Shown here: piece after piece, positions 8,211 to 19,903 of the stretch | How the letters are laid out: the number at the start of each line of letters is the position of its first letter | How positions within the stretch are numbered: position 1 is the first letter of the stretch | Assembly (NCBI GenBank): GCA_016868205.1 | Contig: VGHR01000004.1 | Coordinates: 1-55,894, forward strand | Source of the DNA: Betaproteobacteria bacterium | Lineage (GTDB): Bacteria; Pseudomonadota; Gammaproteobacteria; Burkholderiales; Burkholderiaceae_C | Reading direction: 5' to 3' | Length of the DNA: 55,894 bases | Made by a program: the position numbers and the translations under genes | The notes under the pieces: generated by a model | Told to the model about the DNA's origin: nothing | Databases searched by the model: none | What the model saw: only the letters and a program-made list of their open reading frames with translations

Positions 8211-9091
8211 CAGGCGGCCTTGCGGGTCGTCGCGATGGGTTCGGTCGAGGTCACCAGCGCGCTGCCCGGCATGCCGCTCTTCCAGGGCAGATCGACGGGA
8301 TAGTCCTGCAGCAGGCAGTCATCGGGCAGGCAGTCGATCGGGGTGAAGTCGCGATGAGCGATGTACTCGGGCCGCTTGAAACGACGGATGTGATTGGACA
8401 CTGCGCAAAGGCTCAGGTAAACACTGACCCGGTTCCACGGCGATAGATTGCTGGTGGAGGCATGCACCAGGCAACTGTGAAACAGGATCATTGAACCGGC
8501 CGGTCCGGTGGGGCTGACGATGCCCCCCCGCTTACCGCCGGCACGGTCGACCAGTTGCGTGATCAGCTCGTTGCTCACGGTCCACAAGGGATAGCTGGTG
8601 GTGGTCAGATCGTGTTGGGCATTGACCACGCCCTTCTTGTGGCTGCCAGGGATGAACATCAGGGGGCCGTTGAATTCGTTGACATCATCGAGGAAGATGG
8701 CCACATTCATGGCGCGCTCGGTGGGCATCATGTCGTCGTTGAGCCAGGTGCCGTAGTCCTGGTGCCATTGCCACACATCGCCCTCAAAAGCCATCTTGCC
8801 GTTTATCTTGAACTGGTGCATGTAGAGCTTCTCACCAAAGATGGCCTCGACCGGTTCGATCATGCGCGGGTGACGGGCGAGCCTGGCGAAGGGCTCGCTG
8901 TACAGGTGGGCCGCAAAGTTGGTGCGCACCGCCTCGCTGCCTTTTTCCCGCACGTTGTAAGCCTCGCGGCGGCCGTAGAGTTCGGGTACGGCCTGCGTCA
9001 GTCGGCCAGTCTCCTCGGGCGTGAACAGGCCCGGAAAGAACAGATAGCCGTCGCGGTCGAAGCGCTCAAGCTGTTCGGGGCTCAGTTTCAT
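8210..9091 (-). CDS. Phytanoyl-CoA dioxygenase family Fe(II)/2-oxoglutarate oxygenase, EctD-like
   Basis: A 293-residue protein with a good Shine-Dalgarno (AGGAG) before the start at 9091. The iron site is visible as WQWHQDYGTW (H110-x-D112) with a distal histidine in FHSCLVHASTSNLSPWNRVSVYLSL, where the arginine would bind 2-oxoglutarate. The block around the HxD and the following NGPLMFIPGSHKKG resemble the ectoine hydroxylase branch of PhyH enzymes. There are no ectoine synthesis genes nearby, so the substrate is probably another small polar compound. It is translationally coupled to the SAF-domain dehydrogenase; hydroxylation followed by dehydrogenation of the product is the natural inference. 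Confidence 0.8.
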   Translation of the reverse strand: MKLSPEQLERFDRDGYLFFPGLFTPEETGRLTQAVPELYGRREAYNVREKGSEAVRTNFAAHLYSEPFARLARHPRMIEPVEAIFGEKLYMHQFKINGKMAFEGDVWQWHQDYGTWLNDDMMPTERAMNVAIFLDDVNEFNGPLMFIPGSHKKGVVNAQHDLTTTSYPLWTVSNELITQLVDRAGGKRGGIVSPTGPAGSMILFHSCLVHASTSNLSPWNRVSVYLSLCAVSNHIRRFKRPEYIAHRDFTPIDCLPDDCLLQDYPVDLPWKSGMPGSALVTSTEPIATTRKAA

Positions 9092-9419
9092 GCTTAGTCT
9101 CCTGGAGGGTGATGGGAGCTCAGGGCCAGTCCGTTCAGCGACCGCGACAAGAGGTGACCGAGATGGCCGGCGGCCCGCTTGCCATGCCGGTGCATCAGGG
9201 CCTCGTCATGGGTCGGCTTGGCCACCGGCGCGGGCGATGGTCTCGCGTTCGTCGCGGAAGCGCACGCCTGAGACCTGCAGCCTGTCGCCCAGTGGATGCG
9301 GACCCTAAGGCTGATTTCGATAGGCAGGATACCGTTCTCGAGGGTCTGACCCATCCGGGATTACCCCAACTCCTCTTTGTGACAACATGGGAGCACTCTG
9401 GAAGTCTGAGGGAACGACG
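9092..9419. other. Gene-free stretch between divergent genes
   Basis: 328 bases between the divergent starts of the PhyH-family dioxygenase and the alpha/beta hydrolase. Short open frames here have no recognisable domain or ribosome binding site. The region probably holds both promoters, but I see no convincing -35/-10 pair and no RNA gene. One minus-strand segment has a composition like coding DNA and could be a degraded gene remnant. Confidence 0.4.
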
Positions 9420-10283
9420 ATGACGCTGCACGATGCCGCCTGGCTGGACCTGATGTACAACAACCGCGCCCGGGTGAGCAATTTCGCCGAGTGCGTAGAC
9501 CGCTGGCAGCGTGAGTCGGCGCGGGCGCGTGTCCAGCTTCGCGGCGTGCTCGACCAGCGCTACGGGGTCAGTGGGCGGGAGCGGCTCGACATTTTCCCCG
9601 CCGATCGCCCTGGCGCGCCGGTGGCGGTTTTCATTCACGGGGGCTATTGGCGCTCGATGGATAAGAGCGACCACTCCTTTTTGGCTCCCGCTTTGCATGC
9701 CATGGGGGCGACCGTGGTGCTACCAGGCTACGACTTGTGCCCGGCGCTGACCATCCCGCAAATCACGATGCAGATGGTGCGTGCGCTGGCCTGGGTCTGG
9801 CGGCACATCGAGCGGTTCAATGGCGACCCCAGTCGCATCACGGTGATGGGCCATTCGGCCGGCGGGCATCTGACCGCCATGCTGCTCAGTTGCCGCTGGT
9901 CCGACTTCGATCCGTCGCTGCCGGCCAGTCTGGTCCAGCGCGGCCTATCGATATCCGGGCTGCACAACCTCGAGCCGGTCTCGCGCGCACCTTTCCTGCG
10001 CGAGGATCTCAAACTCACCGCCGAGGATGTGCGCCGGGCCAGCCCGGCTTTGTTGCCGGCGCCGCGGCAAGCCTGTCTGTATGCGGTGGCCGGCGCCGAG
10101 GAGAGCAGCGAATTCGTGAGGCAGACTCAATTGATTCAAAGCGCATGGGGTCCGTCGGTGGTGCCGGTGTGCGAGGTGATCCCCGGCCTGAACCATTTCA
10201 CCGTGGTGGATGCTTTGGGGCACAGCGGCTCGCGTCTGAACCAGTTGGCGCGTGAGTTGATCGAGGCCAGCAGCGTCGACTGA
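9420..10283 (+). CDS. Alpha/beta hydrolase, kynurenine-formamidase-like (HGGYW type)
   Basis: A 287-residue hydrolase from the ATG at 9420, preceded by GAGGGA with 6-nt spacing. The oxyanion-hole motif HGGYWRSMDK is the signature of arylformamidase-like esterases. The nucleophile elbow is GHSAGGHLTAML, and the histidine lies in LNHFTVVDALG near the end. Family members hydrolyse N-formylkynurenine or small esters and amides. No tryptophan-degradation gene (kynA, kynU) is adjacent, so formamidase activity is only a possibility. It stands alone and converges with guaC. Confidence 0.78.
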   Translation: MTLHDAAWLDLMYNNRARVSNFAECVDRWQRESARARVQLRGVLDQRYGVSGRERLDIFPADRPGAPVAVFIHGGYWRSMDKSDHSFLAPALHAMGATVVLPGYDLCPALTIPQITMQMVRALAWVWRHIERFNGDPSRITVMGHSAGGHLTAMLLSCRWSDFDPSLPASLVQRGLSISGLHNLEPVSRAPFLREDLKLTAEDVRRASPALLPAPRQACLYAVAGAEESSEFVRQTQLIQSAWGPSVVPVCEVIPGLNHFTVVDALGHSGSRLNQLARELIEASSVD

Positions 10284-10313
10284 TGCAGGCCTTCAAGGCC
10301 ACGCGCAGTGTTC

Positions 10314-11291
10314 TCACATCAGTAAATGCTCGCCTGCGTTGTCTCCGCCCAGGATGACATAGTTGACTTTACGAATGTCCATCAATTTTTTACCGCCCGC
10401 GTAGCTGATCGAGCTCTGAATATCCTGCTCCATCTCGGTCAAGGTGTCGGCCAGCTTGCCCTTGATCGGCTCCAGAATACGCTTGCCTTCCACATGCTTG
10501 TACTCGCCCTTGTTGAAGTCCGAGGCCGAGCCGTAGTATTCCTTGAACAGCTCGCCATTGACCTCGACGGTCCGGCCGGGTGACTCTTCATGGCCCGCAA
10601 AGAGCGAGCCGATCATCACCATGGAGGCACCGAAGCGAATACTTTTGGCGATATCGCCGTGGCTGCGGATACCGCCGTCGGCAATGATGGGCTTGGTGGC
10701 CACGCGGGCGCACCACTTGAGGGCTGACAACTGCCAGCCACCGGTGCCAAAACCGGTCTTGAGCTTGGTGATGCATACCTTGCCTGGGCCCACCCCCACC
10801 TTGGTGGCGTCGGCGCCCCAGTTTTCCAGGTCGATCACCGCCTCCGGGGTGGCCACATTGCCGGCAATCACAAAGCTTGCCGGCAAGTGTTGCTTGATGT
10901 AGGCGATCATGTCGCGCACGCCATCGGCATGGCCGTGGGCGATGTCGATGGTGATGTACTCCGGGGCCAGATGGTCCCGGGCGAGCTGGTCGACCGTTTC
11001 GCGGTCGGCTTCTTTCACCCCCAAGGAAATGGAGGCATAGACCCCGTGGTGGCGCATCGATCGGACGAAGGCCACATTGTCCAGATCGAAGCGGTGCATG
11101 ACATAAAAAAAACCGTTGCGCGCCAGCCAGAGGCAGATCGACTCGTCGACCACCGTCTTCATGTTGGAGGGCACCACCGGTAGGCGAAAACTGCGGCCGC
11201 CGAGTTCGACGCTGGGGTCGCACTCGCCGCGGCTGGAGACCCTGCACTTGCGAGGCAGCAGCAGGATGTTGTCGTAGTCGAATATTTCCAT
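10314..11291 (-). CDS. guaC: GMP reductase
   Basis: A 325-residue protein from the ATG at 11291 ([15 protein letters not shown]), with GGAG upstream; in-frame sequence upstream of this is not family-like. It is an IMPDH/GMPR-fold TIM barrel. The catalytic loop [15 protein letters not shown] places the catalytic Cys at residue 173, and [10 protein letters not shown] follows it. It lacks the CBS pair of IMP dehydrogenase, and the sequence [23 protein letters not shown] closes the phosphate site. The enzyme converts GMP to IMP and ammonia with NADPH, balancing guanine and adenine nucleotides. It is transcribed divergently from uvrD. Confidence 0.93.
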   Translation of the reverse strand: MEIFDYDNILLLPRKCRVSSRGECDPSVELGGRSFRLPVVPSNMKTVVDESICLWLARNGFFYVMHRFDLDNVAFVRSMRHHGVYASISLGVKEADRETVDQLARDHLAPEYITIDIAHGHADGVRDMIAYIKQHLPASFVIAGNVATPEAVIDLENWGADATKVGVGPGKVCITKLKTGFGTGGWQLSALKWCARVATKPIIADGGIRSHGDIAKSIRFGASMVMIGSLFAGHEESPGRTVEVNGELFKEYYGSASDFNKGEYKHVEGKRILEPIKGKLADTLTEMEQDIQSSISYAGGKKLMDIRKVNYVILGGDNAGEHLLM

Positions 11292-11485
11292 GATTCCAAG
11301 CTCCATCGGATCTGTGTCGAGCAGGGGCGCTTGGATTGCTCCGGTTTTGGTCGGCCACAGCCCCCAGGGGGCTGGCCAAAAAAACCGGGCGCAAAGGCTT
11401 GGGCCCGGTGATTGATTGTAATGACCCGGCTGCCAGAAGGGCAAGATGCACACCCGGGCCGGTGCAGGCGGGGCAGGGCGCTTCC

Positions 11486-11497
11486 TACAATCGGCTC
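11486..11497 (+). promoter_or_regulatory. TACAAT -10-like element directly before the uvrD start
   Basis: TACAAT at 11486-11491 ends 6 nt before the ATG, which would place the transcription start at or next to the start codon. No good -35 lies 17 nt upstream. The same arrangement appears at bchG, polA and the DUF2782 gene. Confidence 0.4.
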
Positions 11498-13897
<2,400 letters not shown>

Positions 13898-13900
<3 letters not shown>

Positions 13901-13924
13901 GCCTGGCCCGCCGGGCTTGGCTCA
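13898..13924. terminator. Palindrome spanning both stop codons of convergent genes
   Basis: Inverted repeat with outer arms TGAGCC/GGCTCA and inner arms GCCC/GGGC around a GCC loop. The left arm begins with the uvrD stop TGA and the right arm ends with the complement of the stop TGA of the BPSS1780-family gene. The hairpin is a likely bidirectional terminator, though no U-tract follows. Confidence 0.5.
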
Positions 13925-14719
13925 AGCTACTTCATCGACTTGGGGCGCGGCCCGCTCATCGGCAGTGAAGCTGTCCCGAAAGGTGGCGTAAACCGAACTG
14001 AAAAACATGGCGGCCATGATGAGCGCGACCGGCAGCATGACGGTGGCCGCCATGGTCGGGCTGTCGAACAGGCTCGCCAGCAGCGCCACCACCACTCCGG
14101 CCAGCAGGAAGCAGCCAAACCAGCCCAGGGCATAAACGATAAAGGCGCCCAGGTTCTTCCAGCAGGCCATGGCGCTGAAGAACAGGCTTTTGACGGGGTC
14201 AGTCCGGTGCCAGTGGACCAGGGCCGGAGCGTGCCAGAACACCAGGGACAGCGGCGCGTAAAGCAGGGCGGCGGCCCAGGTGGCCGCCTGAAACTGCGGA
14301 TCACTGACAACCTTCTCGTCAATCTTGCCACCGAACAGATAGAGGCGGGCGAACTCGCCGCCATCGATCAGCGACGACAAACCGATCACCACCGCAAAGC
14401 CCAGGGCGTAGAGCACGCCCAGCAGGAGCATGGCCCGCGCCTGTTGCGCGCCGGCCCGGAACGCGCTGGCCATGATGAAGGGCATGGGAAAGCGGCCTTG
14501 CTCGGCCTCGCGGGAAGCAGCCATCAGGCCCAGGGTGGCTGCAGGTAGCAGCACCAGCGCCAGCACCGGTCCGATGAGCGGCACCAGGCTGGCCAGCGAG
14601 AGCACGGCCATGAACATGAAGAACAGGCCCGACATGGCCAAGGGCTGACGCAGGAACAAACGCATGCCCTGCCGAACCCAGGTCAGGCCGGTGCGCGGGC
14701 GTATGAGATTGAGTTTCAT
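13922..14719 (-). CDS. BPSS1780-family integral membrane protein
   Basis: A 265-residue protein from the start at 14719 (MKLNLIRPRTGLTWVRQGMRLF), a conserved N-terminus of this betaproteobacterial family. About six membrane segments are visible, for example LFFMFMAVLSLASLVPLIGPVL and LLLGVLYALGFAVVIGL. The function of the family is unknown. Its start overlaps the thrB stop by ATGA, so the two are translationally coupled; a shared function is not implied. It converges with uvrD, the two stops being only 21 nt apart. Confidence 0.8.
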   Translation of the reverse strand: MKLNLIRPRTGLTWVRQGMRLFLRQPLAMSGLFFMFMAVLSLASLVPLIGPVLALVLLPAATLGLMAASREAEQGRFPMPFIMASAFRAGAQQARAMLLLGVLYALGFAVVIGLSSLIDGGEFARLYLFGGKIDEKVVSDPQFQAATWAAALLYAPLSLVFWHAPALVHWHRTDPVKSLFFSAMACWKNLGAFIVYALGWFGCFLLAGVVVALLASLFDSPTMAATVMLPVALIMAAMFFSSVYATFRDSFTADERAAPQVDEVA

Positions 14720-15711
14720 GAATGAACAGAGGGCGGGACAGCCAACTGCGGTTTTTGAGGATACTCGATGCAGTGGCGCAGCACGCGCTCGAAGTGGTCC
14801 GGGTCGTGGGCCTTGAGCACCGCAGCTTCGCGCGGCAGGTGCAGGTCCCACAGGCGCGAGAGCCAAAAGCGCAGGGCCCCGGCGCGTTGCAAGGCCGGAA
14901 GAAGGCGGCGCTCCTGGCTGCTCAGGGGCCGCACCGCATGGTAGGCCTCGATCAGGGCTTGGGCGCGCACTGCATCGCCGGCGCCCGTTTGCCAATCGAT
15001 GCACCAGTCATTGAGGCACACGGCCAGATCGAACAGCCATGTGTCGCAGCCCGCGAAATAAAAGTCGAACAAGCCGCTCAGTCGCGCTTGCTCGCCCCGG
15101 CCTTCGAACATCACATTGTCGCGAAACAGGTCAGCGTGTACCGGCCCGCGCGGCAGGCTGCGATAGGCACTGTCCTGGGCCAGGTGGTTCTGGTAGGCCA
15201 ACTCGGACAGCAGAAGTTGACGCTGCGCCTGCTCGAGGAAGGGCAACACCACAGGGACGGTTTCATTCCACCAGGTCAGGCCGCGCAGATTGGGCTGCTG
15301 CAGCGGGAAATCGCGACCTGCTAGATGCAGGCGCGCCAGCATCTGGCCCAAAGCGCGGCCATGATGCGCCCCGGGTGCCAACTCGGTGGCACCGGCAAGC
15401 CGGTTGACCACTGCAGCGGGTTTGTCGCACAGCCGGTGGACCAGGGTGGATGAGGCCGGGCCGGCTTGCGGGTCGGGCACGGGCAGGCCCTTGAGGGCCA
15501 GGTGCTTCATCAGCCTTAGGTAGAAGGGCAGTTGCTCGAAGCTCAGGCGCTCGAACACGGTCAGTACCCAGCGACCCTGGTCTGTGTCGGCAAAGTAGTT
15601 GGTGTTTTCAATGCCACCGGCGCAGCCCTCCAGGCTTTGCAGGCGGCCCAGCCCCAGCGCGTGCAGGAAGTCGGCGGCCTGATCGAAAGAGACCTCGGTA
15701 AAAACGGCCAT
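14716..15711 (-). CDS. thrB: Homoserine kinase (APH fold, ThrB type II)
   Basis: A 331-residue protein of the aminoglycoside-phosphotransferase fold. N-terminal MAVFTEVSFDQAADFL and GGIENTNYFADTDQGRWVLTVFE (nucleotide-binding lobe) match the homoserine kinase II family. The catalytic loop is HADLFRDNVMFEG, and the metal-binding DFYFAGCDTWLFDLA follows. It phosphorylates L-homoserine with ATP in threonine synthesis. The family length is about 320, so it is complete. The neighbouring DUF2782 and BPSS1780-family genes on the same strand are the usual betaproteobacterial context. Confidence 0.9.
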   Translation of the reverse strand: MAVFTEVSFDQAADFLHALGLGRLQSLEGCAGGIENTNYFADTDQGRWVLTVFERLSFEQLPFYLRLMKHLALKGLPVPDPQAGPASSTLVHRLCDKPAAVVNRLAGATELAPGAHHGRALGQMLARLHLAGRDFPLQQPNLRGLTWWNETVPVVLPFLEQAQRQLLLSELAYQNHLAQDSAYRSLPRGPVHADLFRDNVMFEGRGEQARLSGLFDFYFAGCDTWLFDLAVCLNDWCIDWQTGAGDAVRAQALIEAYHAVRPLSSQERRLLPALQRAGALRFWLSRLWDLHLPREAAVLKAHDPDHFERVLRHCIEYPQKPQLAVPPSVHS

Positions 15712-15732
15712 GCGAACCGGTTCAGGCGAACA

Positions 15733-16071
15733 TCAAAACCTGAGGAAATTCCAGACGCGTGCGCCGCTCTGGGCTGAAGTCCCGCGGGCATCGGGCGGGC
15801 GCACTTCGTAGGCTGGGAGGTCCCCCTTGGGCTGCACCACGATGCTTTGGGTCTGTCCGCCAACGCGCAATTCGTCAATCCGGCTGCCGCCGTCTTCGAA
15901 GCGAATGCGTTCTATGCTCTGATGTCCGCGGTCGGGGGCGCGTCCAGCCGCGTCCGTCGCCGCGGCGGCGGTCGTCGACCCGCTGCCCTGGGCCCAGGCG
16001 GCGGCCTGAACAAGTCCGCACAGCGCCAAAGCAGCTAGGCGGGTTGGAGAGGAGAGTCGGGAGCGGGCCAT
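15733..16071 (-). CDS. Small exported protein, DUF2782 family
   Basis: A 112-residue protein. The start at 16071 (MARSRLSSPTRLAALALCGLVQ) gives a clear Sec signal peptide ending at AWA-QG; an ATG at 16080 is an alternative. The mature part is short, with SIERIRFEDGGSRIDELRVGGQ and PKGDLPAYEVRP, the DUF2782 core found before thrB and polA in betaproteobacteria. Function is unknown. TACAAT lies 7 nt before the chosen ATG, suggesting a leaderless or nearly leaderless message. It is probably co-transcribed with thrB (21-nt gap) and is divergent from polA. Confidence 0.7.
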   Translation of the reverse strand: MARSRLSSPTRLAALALCGLVQAAAWAQGSGSTTAAAATDAAGRAPDRGHQSIERIRFEDGGSRIDELRVGGQTQSIVVQPKGDLPAYEVRPPDARGTSAQSGARVWNFLRF

Positions 16072-16139
16072 GAGCAACATTGTAGGTCGGCGCGCCGGTA
16101 GAGCCCGGCCGGGCTGCGCGCATGGCTGACAATGGCCGC

Positions 16140-18881
16140 ATGAGCCAGAAAACCTTGCTGCTGGTCGATGGGTCCAGCTATTTGTACCGGGCATTTCATG
16201 CCATGCCGGACCTGCGTGCCGTGCGTAACGATCCAAACAGTCCGGCCACCGGGGCTATTCGCGGCATGATCAACATGATGCAAAAGCTGCGCAAGGATGT
16301 GCATGCCGACTACGCGGCCTGTGTCTTTGACGCCAAGGGACCGACCTTTCGGGATGCGATCTATCCGCAGTACAAGGCCCACCGTTCGCCCATGCCCGAT
16401 GATCTGCGCAGCCAGATCGAACCCATTCATGAGGTCATCGCGCTGATGGGCTGGCCCGTGCTCGATATCCCGGGTGTTGAGGCCGATGATGTGATCGGCA
16501 CCCTGGCCCGATGCGCGGCGTCCCAGGGCATTGAGGTCGTGATCTCCAGCGGCGACAAAGACCTGTCGCAATTGGTGGAGGAGCGCATCACCATCATCGA
16601 CACCATGAACGACAAGCGTCGCGATGTTACCGGGGTGATGGCCGAGTTCGGCGTGCCGCCGCAGCGCATGGTCGATTTTCAGGCGCTGGTCGGTGACGCG
16701 GTTGACAATGTGCCGGGCGTGCCCAAGGTGGGTCCGAAGACGGCGGCCAAGTGGTTGCAGGAGTATGGCTCCCTCGACGCACTGATTGAGCGCGCCCACG
16801 AAATCAAGGGCGCCACAGGCGAGAACCTGCGGGCCACGCTGGACTGGCTGCCCACCGGCCGAGTGCTGCTGACCATCAAGACCGACTGCGATCTGAGCGA
16901 GCACATCGCAGGCTTGCCCGCCCTCGATGAGCTGCATCTGCGATCACCCCTGGAGGAGCGACTGCAGGACTTTTACAGGCGTTACGGCTTCAGAACCTTG
17001 CTTGAAGACCCCGCGGCCGACCCGGTCCCCGGTCCGGTGGCGGGCACGCCGCAGAGGGTCCAGCAGGCCCCGCGCCCTCAGGTGCACTACGAGACGGTGT
17101 TGAGTTGGGCGGCTCTGGAGGCTTGCCTGCACGCCTTGGGGCAGGCCGATCTGGTGGCTCTGGACACCGAAACCGATTCGCTCGATGCCCTGAAAGCCCG
17201 GCTGGTGGGCTTGAGCCTGAGCTGGCAGCCCGCGCAGGCGGTGTACATTCCGCTGGCCCATGACTACCCGGGGGCGCCCGATCAGTTGCCCCTGGGGCAG
17301 GTGCTCGAGCGCTTGCGGCCCTGGCTGGAAGATGCCGCGCGGCCCAAGCTGGGCCAGCATGTCAAGTACGACCGCCATGTGTTGGCCAACCACGGCATTG
17401 AGGTGCGGGGCTATCAGCACGACACCCTGCTGCAAAGCTATGTTTTGGAGGCGCACAAGCCTCACGGGCTGGCCAGCCTGGCCGAGCGTCACCTTCAGCG
17501 CAGCGGCATCAGCTACGAAGAGGTGTGCGGCAAGGGGGCGGCGCAGATCGGCTTCAGTCAGGTCGACATTGAGCGTGCAGCCGCCTATTCCTGCGAGGAT
17601 TCGGAGCAGTGCCTCGAAGTCCACCGCGTCCTGTGGCCGCAGGTTCAAACCGACCCGGGGCTGCTTTTTATCTACAGCCTGGAGATGGCCTGCAGTGAGA
17701 CGCTTTACCGGATCGAGCGCAACGGTGTTCTGATCGACGGCGCCACCTTGGCTCGCCAAAGTGCTGAACTGGGCAAGCGCATTGTCGAGCTGGAGACGCA
17801 GGCCTTCGAATTGGCTGGACAACCCTTCAACCTGGCCAGCCCCAAGCAGATTGGCGAGATTTTCTTCAACAAGCTCGGCTTGCCGGTGATCAAGAAGACG
17901 GCTACGGGCGCACCCAGTACCGATGAGGAGGTGCTCGAAAAGCTGGCCGAGGATTACCCCTTGCCCGCCCGTATCCTTGAGCACCGCGGCCTGTCCAAGC
18001 TCAAGGGCACCTACACCGACAAGCTGGCCCAGATGGTTCATGCAGGCACGGGCCGGGTACACACCCACTACGCGCAGGCGGTTGCGGTGACCGGACGGCT
18101 TTCGAGCAACGAGCCCAATCTGCAGAACATCCCCATCCGTACGGTCGAGGGGCGACGGGTACGCGAGGCCTTCATTGCGCCGCCGACTTGTTCCATTGCC
18201 AGCGCCGACTATTCGCAGATCGAACTGCGCATCATGGCGCATTTGAGCGAGGATGAGGCTCTGCTCGACGCGTTCCGGCAGGGTTTGGATGTGCATCGCG
18301 CCACAGCGGCGGAGGTGTTTGGCGTCAGCCTCGATCAGGTCAGCAGCGAGCAGCGGCGTTATGCCAAGGTGATTAATTTCGGGCTGATTTACGGCATGAG
18401 CGCCTTCGGCCTGGCACGCAACCTGGGAATTGAAACCAAGGCGGCTGCGGCCTACATCGACCGGTATTTCCAGCGCTATCCGGGCGTCAAACGCTATATG
18501 GACGAAACCCGGGCCATGGCCAAGGCCCAGGGCTATGTGCGAACGGTGTTCGGACGCAGACTCTACTTGCCCGAGATCAATTCGCCCAACGGACCGCGGC
18601 GCGGGGCGGCCGAGCGGGCCGCTATCAATGCGCCCATGCAAGGTACGGCGGCAGACCTGATCAAGCTGAGTATGGTGGCGGTGCAAAAGGCCATCGACGA
18701 GCAAAGGCTCAAGACCCTGATCATCATGCAGGTCCACGATGAACTGGTCTTTGAAGTGCCGTCCGGGGAGCTTGACTGGGTGCGCACCGAGGTGCCGCGC
18801 TTGATGGCCGAGGTGGCGCAGTTGCGTGTGCCCCTGTTGGCCCAGGTGGGGATAGGCCCGAACTGGGAGCAGGCCCACTGA
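16140..18881 (+). CDS. polA: DNA polymerase I
   Basis: A 913-residue protein from the ATG at 16140 (MSQKTLLLVDGSSYLYRAFHAM); an ATG 18 nt upstream is possible. Three domains are present. The 5'-nuclease has GVEADDVIGTLA and GDKDLSQLV. The 3'-5' exonuclease keeps its acidic residues (LDTETDSL, HDTLLQSYVLE, AYSCEDSEQ), so proofreading should be active. The polymerase has DYSQIELRIMAHLS (motif A), RRYAKVINFGLIYGMSAFGL (O helix, motif B) and QVHDELVFEV (motif C). It removes RNA primers and fills repair gaps. GACAAT ends 6 nt before the chosen start, as in the TACAAT-ATG arrangements elsewhere in the window. Confidence 0.96.
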   Translation: MSQKTLLLVDGSSYLYRAFHAMPDLRAVRNDPNSPATGAIRGMINMMQKLRKDVHADYAACVFDAKGPTFRDAIYPQYKAHRSPMPDDLRSQIEPIHEVIALMGWPVLDIPGVEADDVIGTLARCAASQGIEVVISSGDKDLSQLVEERITIIDTMNDKRRDVTGVMAEFGVPPQRMVDFQALVGDAVDNVPGVPKVGPKTAAKWLQEYGSLDALIERAHEIKGATGENLRATLDWLPTGRVLLTIKTDCDLSEHIAGLPALDELHLRSPLEERLQDFYRRYGFRTLLEDPAADPVPGPVAGTPQRVQQAPRPQVHYETVLSWAALEACLHALGQADLVALDTETDSLDALKARLVGLSLSWQPAQAVYIPLAHDYPGAPDQLPLGQVLERLRPWLEDAARPKLGQHVKYDRHVLANHGIEVRGYQHDTLLQSYVLEAHKPHGLASLAERHLQRSGISYEEVCGKGAAQIGFSQVDIERAAAYSCEDSEQCLEVHRVLWPQVQTDPGLLFIYSLEMACSETLYRIERNGVLIDGATLARQSAELGKRIVELETQAFELAGQPFNLASPKQIGEIFFNKLGLPVIKKTATGAPSTDEEVLEKLAEDYPLPARILEHRGLSKLKGTYTDKLAQMVHAGTGRVHTHYAQAVAVTGRLSSNEPNLQNIPIRTVEGRRVREAFIAPPTCSIASADYSQIELRIMAHLSEDEALLDAFRQGLDVHRATAAEVFGVSLDQVSSEQRRYAKVINFGLIYGMSAFGLARNLGIETKAAAAYIDRYFQRYPGVKRYMDETRAMAKAQGYVRTVFGRRLYLPEINSPNGPRRGAAERAAINAPMQGTAADLIKLSMVAVQKAIDEQRLKTLIIMQVHDELVFEVPSGELDWVRTEVPRLMAEVAQLRVPLLAQVGIGPNWEQAH

Positions 18882-18978
18882 ATCAATGCGGCCGGTGTAG
18901 TGCCGCCAATAACCCCGCACTTCGTTAAGCCGGGCTTGTCCCTATGCTCGAGGTATTCCCTTTTTTCCGGAGATCCCC

Positions 18979-19887
18979 ATGCTGCACCAAGACTTGATCG
19001 CCGACAGCCACGCTTTGATCGACAGCGGCGGCCCGACACCCGCTGCATCCCGGCGCACCGCGCTGAAGGCCGCTTTGGGGGTAGGCTATGCAGCCGCCGC
19101 TGCGCCCATCATGGCGCAGACGGCGATCAAAACATCTTCCGAGGGGCTCAGGACCGGCGAGGCCTCTTTCGAGGTGGCCGGCTTCAAGGTGCCGGTGTAT
19201 TTTGCGGCGCCAGCCGGCAGGACGGACTTGCCCATTGTTCTGGTTGTGCATGAAATTTTCGGCGTGCACGAGTACATCGCCGACACGGCCCGCCGCTTCG
19301 CACGGGCTGGCTTCATGGCGGTGGCGCCCGAGCTGTTCGCCCGTCAGGGCGATCCCAGCGCCTACGGCGAAATTGCCAAGTTGCAGGCTGAGATCGTCAG
19401 CAAGGTACCCGACGCGCAGGTGATGGCGGACCTCGACGGGGCGGTGCGCTGGGCTGGCGCCCATGGCGGTAATGCCCAGAAGGTCGGGATCACTGGTTTT
19501 TGCTGGGGTGGTCGCGTTGTCTGGCTGTATTCGCAATTGCGTCCTATCGGTGCCGGCGTCGCCTGGTATGGCCGCCTGGTTGGCAACAGCACGCCCAATA
19601 CGCCGACGCATCCCGTGCAAGGGGCTGGGGGTATGAAGGCTCCGGTGCTGGGTCTTTACGGTTCGGCGGACACGGGTATTCCGGTGTCGACGGTTGACCA
19701 AATGAAGCAGGCTCTGGCCGAAGCCGGCGCCAAGGGCAATCGGGCCGCCGCCCAGTCGACTTTTGTGGTTTATCCGGATGCGCCGCATGCCTTCCATGCC
19801 GATTACCGCGCGACCTTTCGCAAGGAACCGGCTGAGGACGGTTTCAGGCGCGCCCTGGAGTGGTTTCGCACGCACGGCGTCAGCTAG
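18979..19887 (+). CDS. Dienelactone hydrolase family protein with Tat signal
   Basis: A 302-residue protein with a GGAG Shine-Dalgarno before the start. The N-terminus carries a twin-arginine motif SRRTALK (R25, R26), then a hydrophobic Ala-rich stretch and AQ, so export of a folded enzyme to the periplasm is likely. The hydrolase domain has VVHEIFGVHEYI, the nucleophile elbow GFCWGGRVVW with a cysteine as in carboxymethylenebutenolidase, the acid YGSADTGIP and the histidine DAPHAFHADY. The family opens dienelactones in chlorocatechol breakdown, but many members act on unknown substrates. No chlorocatechol genes are near. Confidence 0.85.
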   Translation: MLHQDLIADSHALIDSGGPTPAASRRTALKAALGVGYAAAAAPIMAQTAIKTSSEGLRTGEASFEVAGFKVPVYFAAPAGRTDLPIVLVVHEIFGVHEYIADTARRFARAGFMAVAPELFARQGDPSAYGEIAKLQAEIVSKVPDAQVMADLDGAVRWAGAHGGNAQKVGITGFCWGGRVVWLYSQLRPIGAGVAWYGRLVGNSTPNTPTHPVQGAGGMKAPVLGLYGSADTGIPVSTVDQMKQALAEAGAKGNRAAAQSTFVVYPDAPHAFHADYRATFRKEPAEDGFRRALEWFRTHGVS

Positions 19888-19903
19888 GTCCCGGGCTTGA
19901 CAG

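Noticed and set aside
16944-18920. 658-codon open frame antisense to polA
   Set aside because: Composition follows the codon bias of polA on the other strand; no domain, no start signal.
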